From contig NZ_JALGBI010000001.1 of assembly GCF_022809125.1 (NCBI RefSeq), positions 496,001-560,000 of the forward strand: a stretch of 64,000 nucleotides of DNA, given 5' to 3'. Positions 53,179 through 61,100 of the stretch are shown in pieces (positions within the stretch are counted from its first letter, which is position 1; each line of letters begins with the position of its first letter). Source of the stretch: Variovorax terrae (GTDB taxonomy: Bacteria > Pseudomonadota > Gammaproteobacteria > Burkholderiales > Burkholderiaceae_C). The notes below the pieces were generated by a model that was given only the letters and a program-made list of their open reading frames with translations, was not told the DNA's origin and searched no databases. The position numbers were made by a program, and so were the translations under genes.

Positions 53179-54109
53179 GGGGAGGCATCTCGAAATTCTG
53201 CAGATCCGGCGCTCCGTCGTCGGCGGGCTCGTCGGCCTCGCTGTCGGGCTGGGCCCAGAACAGGCGGTCGGGCACCACATGGCCCATGCCGGGGCGGAAG
53301 CCGCCGTCGAGGCAGCGGTCCAGGTAGCTCAGGGCTTCGGTGGTGGCGGCGGCGAGATCGCTGCCGCTGGCCACCAGGGCTGCCAGCGCGGCCGACAGCG
53401 TGTCGCCGGCGCCGGCGAACACGGCCTCGAAGCGCTCGAACTTTTCGCTGCCCAGCACCGCCTGCGGCGTGGCCAGCACGTTGTCGATGAACTGGTCGGG
53501 CAGCGGAATGCCGCTGACCAGCGTGTAGGGCACGCCCATCTCCGAGGCCGCCTTGGCGATGTCGCGCGCGGTCGGGCTGCGCTCGCCGCTCCAGTCCGGC
53601 AGCAGCCAGCGCCACAGCGTACTGTGGTTTCCTACCAACACGGTGGTCTGCGGCAGCAGCAGCTCACGGAAGGCGTCCAGGTACAGGTCGATCTGGCCCT
53701 CGTCCCACCAGGAGAGGTTGGGCATGTAGGCGATCAGCGGCACGTCGGCGTAGTCGGCCGCGATCTCGGCGATGGTGCTCAGGTTCTCGGGCGTGCCGAC
53801 GAATCCGACCTTGATCACCTGCACCGGCACATCCTCGAGGATCGCGCGCGCCTGCTCGGCCACGGCCTCCTCGTCGAAGGCGAAATGGTCGAAGATCTCG
53901 GCGGTGTCGCGCGCATAGGCGCCGGTCACGACCGGCAGCGCATGAGCGCCCACCGAGGCGATGGCGGTCACGTCGCTGGACAGGCCGCCCGCGCCGCTGG
54001 GATCGCTGGCATTGAACACCATCACGCAGGCCGGGCCGGCGGCTTCGGTGTCGTCGTCGGAGTCGGCGGAGGAAGAGGGGGGAGATCCGGGGGAATTGGG
54101 GTTTGTCAT
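53162..54109 (-). CDS. ThiD-like hydroxymethylpyrimidine/phosphomethylpyrimidine kinase, divergent
   Basis: The 315-residue ribokinase-fold protein begins its domain with [19 protein letters not shown] (ThiD-type substrate loop) and has [10 protein letters not shown]. The anion-hole motif reads [15 protein letters not shown], with Asp as catalytic base where classical ThiD has Cys (GTGCT), and the family's DPVM segment is replaced by [11 protein letters not shown]. So it is a diverged member, and the exact substrate is uncertain. It is paired with hemL, which it overlaps, and is divergent from the rubredoxin gene. The start MTNPNSPGS has no strong ribosome-binding site. Confidence 0.75.
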   Translation of the reverse strand: MTNPNSPGSPPSSSADSDDDTEAAGPACVMVFNASDPSGAGGLSSDVTAIASVGAHALPVVTGAYARDTAEIFDHFAFDEEAVAEQARAILEDVPVQVIKVGFVGTPENLSTIAEIAADYADVPLIAYMPNLSWWDEGQIDLYLDAFRELLLPQTTVLVGNHSTLWRWLLPDWSGERSPTARDIAKAASEMGVPYTLVSGIPLPDQFIDNVLATPQAVLGSEKFERFEAVFAGAGDTLSAALAALVASGSDLAAATTEALSYLDRCLDGGFRPGMGHVVPDRLFWAQPDSEADEPADDGAPDLQNFEMPPHDTKH

Positions 54110-54204
54110 AGGACAAAAAACCGCCATGCGACGGTGCGCTGCACGCAGGGCGACTTAGCTGCCTCGATACAATCGTTGCATTCTATGCGAAGGCCCTTTA
54201 AGCT

Positions 54205-54378
54205 GTGACTGATACCAAAACTTGGATGTGTTTGATTTGCGGGTGGATCTACGACGAAGCCACCGGAGCGCCTGACCACGGCATTGCGCCAGGGACCCCC
54301 TGGGCCGAGGTTCCCATGAACTGGACTTGCCCGGAATGCGGCGCCCGCAAGGAAGACTTCGAGATGGTTCAAATATAG
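54205..54378 (+). CDS. Rubredoxin
   Basis: A 57-residue protein starting with GTG (MTDTKTWMCLICGWIYDE) with both rubredoxin knuckles, CLICG and CPECG, which hold one iron by four cysteines. It also contains the conserved PGTPWAEVPMNW core. Rubredoxins pass single electrons, for example to alkane hydroxylases or in oxidative stress defence. It is divergent from the thiD-like gene and 66 bp ahead of pilG; rubredoxin next to the pil-chp cluster is usual in this group. Confidence 0.95.
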   Translation: MTDTKTWMCLICGWIYDEATGAPDHGIAPGTPWAEVPMNWTCPECGARKEDFEMVQI

Positions 54379-54444
54379 ACAGGACCGCAGCTTCGGGAGG
54401 GCGCGTTCCGCCAGTGTCGTTGAAAAAAACAGGAGCAGCTTCTA

Positions 54445-54843
54445 GTGAGTACGACCGGATCAGGCTTCAAAGTCCTGGTGATTGACGACAGCAACACCAT
54501 TCGACGCAGCGCCGAGATCTTCCTCAAGCAGGGCGGGCACGACGTGCTGCTGGCCGAGGACGGTTTCGACGCGCTGGCCAAAGTCAACGATTACCAGCCG
54601 CACCTGATCTTCTGCGACATCCTGATGCCGCGCCTGGACGGCTACCAGACCTGCGCCATCATCAAGCGCAACACCAAATTCGCCTCGGTGCCGGTCGTCA
54701 TGCTGTCATCCAAGGATGGCGTATTCGACAAGGCGCGCGGCCGCATGGTGGGCTCGCAGGAATATTTGACCAAACCGTTTACCAAGGACCAGCTGCTGCA
54801 GGCCGTGCTGCAGTTCGGTGCCGCCCAACAAGGAGTAGTGTGA
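54445..54843 (+). CDS. pilG: Twitching motility response regulator PilG
   Basis: A 132-residue stand-alone receiver with KVLVIDDSNTIRRSAEIFL, phospho-acceptor Asp in IFCDILMPRLDGYQ and the K of YLTKPFTKD. PilG is the CheY-like output for pilus extension in the Pil-Chp chemosensory system. It starts with GTG preceded by AGGAGCAG and overlaps pilH as TGATG. Confidence 0.93.
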   Translation: MSTTGSGFKVLVIDDSNTIRRSAEIFLKQGGHDVLLAEDGFDALAKVNDYQPHLIFCDILMPRLDGYQTCAIIKRNTKFASVPVVMLSSKDGVFDKARGRMVGSQEYLTKPFTKDQLLQAVLQFGAAQQGVV

Positions 54844-55208
54844 TGCCGATTCAGAAGGTGTTGGTCGTGGATGATTCCAAGACCGAATTGATGTTCCTGA
54901 CCGACCTGCTGCAGAAAAAAGGCCTGTCGGTGAAAACCGCCGAGAACGCGGAAGATGCCTTCCGTCGACTGGCCGAGGAAAAGCCCGACCTGATCCTGAT
55001 GGACGTGGTGATGCCGGGGCAGAATGGCTTCCAGCTGACGCGGGCCATCACCCGCGACCCGCTCTATGCCGATGTGCCCATCATCATGTGTACCAGCAAG
55101 AACCAGGAAACCGATCGCGTCTGGGGCATGCGCCAGGGCGCGCGCGACTACATCACCAAGCCGGTGGATGCCGACGAGCTGATGGCCAAGATCAAGGCCC
55201 TGAGCTGA
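54843..55208 (+). CDS. pilH: Twitching motility response regulator PilH
   Basis: A 121-residue receiver with KVLVVDDSKTELMFL, phospho-acceptor Asp in LILMDVVMPGQNGFQ and the conserved K in YITKPVDAD. PilH is the second CheY-like protein of the Pil-Chp system, linked to pilus retraction or acting as phosphate sink. The ATG at 54843 overlaps the pilG stop; a GTG one codon upstream is possible. Confidence 0.93.
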   Translation: MPIQKVLVVDDSKTELMFLTDLLQKKGLSVKTAENAEDAFRRLAEEKPDLILMDVVMPGQNGFQLTRAITRDPLYADVPIIMCTSKNQETDRVWGMRQGARDYITKPVDADELMAKIKALS

Positions 55209-55224
55209 GGCTCCCGCACCACGC

Positions 55225-55758
55225 ATGGCCAACCGCGAAGCCCTCCGAGAGCTCCAGACACGCCTTGCCAGCCGGCTGCAGGCAGCCCGTACGGCCGGGG
55301 TGTCAGCCTCCTGGCTGGCTGTCGAGGCGGCCGGAGCGAAGTACCTGTTTCCCCTGAGCCAGTCCGGCGAGATCTTTCCCTGGTCCTCGACCCAGCCCGT
55401 GCCCTACACGCGGCCCTGGTTCCTGGGCGTGGCCAACCTGCGCGGGGGGCTCTACGGCGTCGTGGATCTGGCCGGTTTCGTGGCGGGCGGCAGCCCCTCG
55501 AGCGCGCGCAGCGAAGCCACCCGGGCCGAGTCGCGCCTGGTGGCGCTCAACGCCGTGCTGGAGATCAACTGCGCACTGCTGATCGACCGGCTCGCCGGCC
55601 TGCGCAATGTCGAGGCCTTCACCGCTTCCGCGCGGCCGCCCGACGGCGCCCCCGACTATTTCGGCAATGGGTACACCGATTCCAATGGTGCGTACTGGCA
55701 GGAAATCAACCTCCAGTCGTTGTCGCAACAACCTCAATTCCTGAGCATCAGCGCTTAA
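55225..55758 (+). CDS. pilI: CheW-like adaptor PilI
   Basis: The 177-residue product is a CheW-domain protein (KYLFPLSQSGEIFPW, GVANLRGGLYGVVDLAGFVA) that should couple the PilJ receptor to the PilL/ChpA kinase. It follows pilH by 16 bp and precedes pilJ by 18 bp. Confidence 0.92.
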   Translation: MANREALRELQTRLASRLQAARTAGVSASWLAVEAAGAKYLFPLSQSGEIFPWSSTQPVPYTRPWFLGVANLRGGLYGVVDLAGFVAGGSPSSARSEATRAESRLVALNAVLEINCALLIDRLAGLRNVEAFTASARPPDGAPDYFGNGYTDSNGAYWQEINLQSLSQQPQFLSISA

Positions 55759-55776
55759 TTCCTCGAAGGCTGCATC

Positions 55777-58074
55777 ATGTCCGTCGTTGACCAACTCCAG
55801 AAACTGTTCTCCAAGAAGAAGCCCGTCGAATCCGAGGGCGGCCTGAGTCTGGCCATGCCGGATGCCTCGGTGGACCCCATGGCCACAGGCTCGCTGGAAG
55901 CCAACGCGGGCAACACGGTGGCCATGACGCCGGCCGATGAGAAACCCGGCGGCCTGGGCGAAAGCCAGATGGCCGACAGCGAGCTAGAAACCCTGGCTGG
56001 CGGCAGCGACCGCCTGGCGCTGCCCCTGCTGGGCCGGCGCACCATCGTCCAGCACCAGCGGATCCTGGCGACGCTGCTCGGAATCGCGCTGGTGGTGTTT
56101 GCCGCGGTGGCCTTCTTCGCACTGAACCAGGCCGACAAGGTGGCCCAGCAGGTGGCCGCCACCGGCCAGTCGCTGATGCAGTCGCAGCGCCTTGCCAAAT
56201 CGGTGTCGCAGGCCCTGGTGGGCAGCGCTCAGGCCTTCCCCGACGTGAAGGAAAGCTCCGACGTGCTGGCCAAGACGGTGCGCGGCCTGAAGGTCGGCGA
56301 CGAGCAACTGCGCCTGAGTGCGGTGACGACCGAAGCCCAGGAAGACGTGGAGAAGATCACGCCGCTGATGGAGCGCGCCGAAAAGAATGCCGGCACCGTG
56401 ATGGGCCAGCAGAAGATTTTGACGCAGGTGGGCAACGCCCTGCGCACCATCAACCGCCAGTCGTCCGATCTGCTGGAAATTGCCGAAACCGTGTCCTCGC
56501 TCAAGCTGCAGCAGAACGCGGCGCCCGCTGAAATCTCTGCCGCCGGCCAGCTCGTGATGCTGACCCAGCGCATCGGCAAGTCCGCCAACGAATTCCTGAC
56601 GATGGAAGGCGTGAGCCCCGAAGCCGTGTTCCTGCTGGGCAAGGACTTGAACTCCTTCAAGGAAATTGCCCAGGGCCTGCTGGACGGCAGCCCCGAGTTG
56701 CGCCTGTCCGGCTCAAAGGACCCGCAGACCCGCGAGCGGCTGGATGCCCTCATGAAGCTCTACGAAGAAACGCGCAGCCAGGCCGGCGCCATTCTGGGCA
56801 ACCTGCAGGGCCTGGTGTCCGCGCGCGAAGCGCAGGCTGCGATCATTGCCGACAGCGAACCGCTGCGCCGCAATCTTGAAGACCTGCAGGGCAAGCTGTC
56901 GTCCCAGACCGGCCTGAGCGCCGGCGCCCTGGCCACCCTGGCCCTGTCGGCCGTGTTCGCACTGCTGTGCGCGGGCGGGCTGGCCTATGTGCAGCTGCAG
57001 GACAGCCGCCAGCGCCAGGGCGTTGCCGAGCAGCAGCGGCTCGAAGCCGAGCGCCAGGAGCAGGAAGCCAAGCGCGTGAACGACGCCAACCAGGCGGCCA
57101 TTTTGCGATTGATGAACGAACTGCAAACCGTGGCCGAAGGCGATCTGACCCAGGAAGCCACGGTGACCGAGGACATCACGGGCGCCATCGCCGACTCGGT
57201 GAACTACACGGTGGAAGAGCTGCGTTCGCTGGTGGGCAACGTGCAGAACACGGTCACCCGCGTGGCGCAGACGACGGCGCAGGTGGAAAGCACCTCCACC
57301 GAACTGCTGGCGGCTTCCACCGAGCAGCTGCGAGAGATTCGCGAAACCGGCCAGTCGGTGCTCGACATGGCGGGCCGAATCAACCAGGTGTCCGGCCAGG
57401 CGCAGGAATCGGCCCAGGTGGCGCGCCAGTCGCTGGTGGCCGCCGAATCGGGCCTGCAGGCCGTGCAGAACGCCATCGGCGGTATGAACTCGATCCGCGA
57501 CCAGATCCAGGAAACCTCCAAGCGGATCAAGCGGCTGGGCGAATCGTCCCAGGAGATTGGTGAAATCACGGAACTGATTTCCGACATTACCGAGCAGACC
57601 AACGTGCTGGCCCTGAACGCCGCCATCCAGGCGGCGTCCGCCGGTGAAGCCGGGCGAGGCTTCTCGGTGGTGGCCGAAGAAGTGCAGCGCCTGGCCGAAC
57701 GCTCCGCAGACGCCACGCGCCAGATCTCGGCGCTGGTGAAGGCGATTCAGACCGACACGCAGGATGCGGTGGCCGCCATGGAGCGCTCCACGCAGGGTGT
57801 GGTGGAAGGGGCCAAGCTGTCCGACAACGCCGGTACCGCGCTGACCGAGATCGACCAGGTGTCGCGCCGTCTGGCCGACCTGATTGAGCAGATTTCGAGT
57901 TCCGCTTCCAAGGAAGCCGAGTCCGCCAACGTGGTGGCCGGCAACATCCAGCACATTTTCGCGGTGACGGAGCAGACCGGCGAGGGCACGCGCTCCACGG
58001 CGCAGCAGGTGCGCGAACTGTCCCGCATGGCTGAAGAGCTGCGCCAGTCGGTGTCGCGGTTCAAGATCGCCTGA
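55777..58074 (+). CDS. pilJ: Type IV pilus methyl-accepting chemotaxis protein PilJ
   Basis: The 765-residue receptor has a cytoplasmic N-terminus of about 85 residues, a membrane helix ([20 protein letters not shown]), a periplasmic helical PilJ domain, a second helix ([21 protein letters not shown], about residue 385), a HAMP-like region and the MCP signalling domain with the hairpin tip [21 protein letters not shown]. It senses the Pil-Chp stimulus. The long N-terminal extension before the first helix is a notable feature of betaproteobacterial PilJ. Confidence 0.95.
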   Translation: MSVVDQLQKLFSKKKPVESEGGLSLAMPDASVDPMATGSLEANAGNTVAMTPADEKPGGLGESQMADSELETLAGGSDRLALPLLGRRTIVQHQRILATLLGIALVVFAAVAFFALNQADKVAQQVAATGQSLMQSQRLAKSVSQALVGSAQAFPDVKESSDVLAKTVRGLKVGDEQLRLSAVTTEAQEDVEKITPLMERAEKNAGTVMGQQKILTQVGNALRTINRQSSDLLEIAETVSSLKLQQNAAPAEISAAGQLVMLTQRIGKSANEFLTMEGVSPEAVFLLGKDLNSFKEIAQGLLDGSPELRLSGSKDPQTRERLDALMKLYEETRSQAGAILGNLQGLVSAREAQAAIIADSEPLRRNLEDLQGKLSSQTGLSAGALATLALSAVFALLCAGGLAYVQLQDSRQRQGVAEQQRLEAERQEQEAKRVNDANQAAILRLMNELQTVAEGDLTQEATVTEDITGAIADSVNYTVEELRSLVGNVQNTVTRVAQTTAQVESTSTELLAASTEQLREIRETGQSVLDMAGRINQVSGQAQESAQVARQSLVAAESGLQAVQNAIGGMNSIRDQIQETSKRIKRLGESSQEIGEITELISDITEQTNVLALNAAIQAASAGEAGRGFSVVAEEVQRLAERSADATRQISALVKAIQTDTQDAVAAMERSTQGVVEGAKLSDNAGTALTEIDQVSRRLADLIEQISSSASKEAESANVVAGNIQHIFAVTEQTGEGTRSTAQQVRELSRMAEELRQSVSRFKIA

Positions 58075-58118
58075 TCTGAACGGCCGCCGACCTGTCACAC
58101 GCAGGAGTGAACGCATCC

Positions 58119-61100
58119 ATGCTACTCAACGAAGCCGGTTCCGCTGCGCCTGACCTGGATCTCGCGGCCAACGACCTCGGGCCGCTGGCCTGGGTGCTGG
58201 ATGAACTGCGCAAATCCCTGGACGGCGCCGGCAAGGCGCTGCGGCGGTTCGTGCGCGATGCCGAGATGGCGCGCGGCTCCGATCTGGCGGCCGTCGATGC
58301 CAGCCAGTTGCGCATTGCGCGCCAGCAACTGCACCAGGCCGTCGGTGCACTGGAGATGGTCGGGCTGAGTGCACCCGCGCTGGTGCTGCACGCCATGGAG
58401 GCGGTGGTGCAGAAGTTCGTGCAGCGGCCCGAGCTGTGCAGCGACGATGCGGCATCCAAGGTCGAGCGCGCGAGCTTCGCCCTCACCGAATACTTGGAAA
58501 GCGTGCTGACCGGCAAGCCGGTGTCGCCCGTGGCCCTGTTTCCGCAATACCGGGACGTGCAGGAACTGGCCGGCGGCGACCGTGTCCATCCGGCCGACCT
58601 CTGGACGCTGGAGTGGCGCTGGCTCGATCCCGAGCTGCACATCACCCAGGCCCCGCAGGCCTATGACGCGGCGGTGCGCGCGCGTTTCGACCAGGCGGTT
58701 CTCAAGGTGGTCAAGAGCGGCGATGCCGCCGCGGCCCGGATACTCAGCGACGTCAGCCTCGGGTTCGCCGCGGCCCAGACGGTGCAGCAGCCCCGCGCTT
58801 TCTGGAAGGTCTGCGCGGCCTATTTCGAGGCGCTGGCGCTGCAACTGGTGCCGCCCGATCTCTACACCAAGCGCGCCGCTTCGCGCGTGCTGCTGCAGTA
58901 CACCACGCTGGTGAAGGGCGACCTCGGCGTGTCCGACCGCCTGGCGCAGGACCTGCTTTTCTTCTGCTCGCAGGCCGTGCCGCAGCGCGCGGCGGAGGCG
59001 CCGGCCCTGTCGGCCGTTCGCCAGGCCTGGGGGCTGGCGCGCTTCAAGCCCGTCGACTACGAAGCCAGCCAGTTCGGCCGGTTCGATCCCGCCCTGCTGG
59101 CCCAGGCGCGCAAGCGCATCAGCGCCGCCAAGGAAAGCTGGTCGGCCCTGTCGGGGGGCGATGCGGGCAAACTCAAGACCGTGTCCGACCAGTTCAGCCT
59201 GGTGTGCGATTCGCTGACCCGGCTCTACCCTGCCAGCGAGCCGCTGGCCCAGGCCCTGACCCGGGTGATCGAGTCCATGGTGCGCGCCGGCGAGCCGCCG
59301 GCCACCGAACTGGCCATGGAAGTCGCCACCTCGGTGCTGTACCTGGAGGCGGCGTTCGAAGACCTCGACCCGAGCGATTCACAACTGGCCGCACGCATGG
59401 TGCGCCTGTCCGAGCGGCTGGAAAATGCGCGCAGCGGCAGGCCGCCCGAGGCGCTCGAGCCCTGGATGGAGGAGCTGTACCGCCGCGTCAGCGACCGCCA
59501 GACCATGGGCAGCGTGGTTGGCGAGCTGCGCACCACGCTGGGCGAGCTCGAAAAATCGCTGGACCAGTTCTTCCGCAACCCGCAGGACAAGGCCTCGCTG
59601 CGCGACGTGCCGGGCCAGTTGTCGCAGATGCGTGGCGTGCTCTCGGTGCTCGGCCTCGACCAGGCCTCGCAGGCCGTGCTGCGCATGCGCGACAGCGTCG
59701 AGCAGATCCTGGTGACCGAGATCGACGAAGAGCGCGCCCGCGCGGCCGGCACCTTCGACAAGCTCGGCAACAACCTCGGCGCGCTCGGCTTCCTGATCGA
59801 CATGCTCAACTACCAGCCGGCGCTGGCCAAGAAGCTGTTCATCTATGACGACGAGCGCGGCGAACTCAAGCCGCTGATGGGCCGCACCGGCCACACTACC
59901 GGCGATGCGGTGGCGGCCGTCACCATCAATGAGAACATGCTGTCGCAGGAAGTGCGGTCGGTGGTCCAGGAGGTGGACCAGGGCGTGATCGACAGCAACC
60001 TGACGGTCAAGCTCGACACGCTGGCAGAGCATGCCGCGCTGGCAGACCAGCCCGGCCTGGCCCAGTCGGCGCGCGAAGCGGCCGCTGCCGTTTCCGCGAA
60101 CGATGCCGGCGCGGCGGCCAGCGCGCTGACGCAGCTGGCCGCCACGGCCCAGCCCGTTGCGGCGGTCACCCCGGCAGTGCCGGTGAGCGGCCCCGATTTC
60201 GCTGAAGACGACTTGCGCGACATCTTCCTGGAGGAAGCGCGCGAAGTGGTGCAGACGGGCCTGGAAGCCATTCAAGCGCTGGCGCAGGAGCCGGACAACA
60301 TGGCCCAGCAGACCACGCTGCGCCGTGCCTTCCATACCCTCAAGGGCAGCTCGCGCATGGTGGGCCTCACCGAGTTCGGCGAGGCGGCCTGGTCGCTGGA
60401 GCAACTGCTGAATGCCTGGCTGGCCGAGCAGAAGCCGGTCAGCGAGGAGTTGTGCGCCCTGTCCGGCGCCGCCATGCAAGGCTTCGGCCGCTGGGTGGAA
60501 GACATTGCCGCAGGCACCGACGCACGCTGGAAGGCGAGCATGTTCCGCACCGTGGCGGACGCCCTGCGCTTGGACAGCCGGGTGCTGCCGCTGGCATTGC
60601 CCGACAGCGCGCCGGCCGCCTTGCCGGAACCCGTGGCTGCAGCCGACAGCGCCGCGATCGCCGACCCCATCGCCGACATAGAACTGCCCTCGTTCGATGA
60701 ACCGTTGGCGGCCCCCGCAGAGCCGCTGCCCCAGGTCGCCGCGCCCGAACTTGAGCCCGACTTTGCTTTCGACATCGAGCCCGCGGCAGCGCAGGCTCCG
60801 GTGCAGGCGCAGGATCATGGGCCGGCGCCGGTCCCGGAGCCGGTGCTGCTCGACATCGACGGCATCGACTTCGCCAGCCTGTCCGTGGTGTCGGATACGG
60901 CGAACATGGACGAACCGGTTCCCGCGCCCGTCGCGGAGCCCGAGCCGGTCGTCATCGATCTGGACGACACCTTCGCCGCCGACTTCACGCTGGAGCTGCC
61001 GCCCGAACCGGCGGCGGCCGTGGCCCATGCATTGGCAGCGCCCGAGATGGCGGCCGAACTGCCACCGGCGTTCGATCCGGTGGTGGCCGCAACCCCCGCT

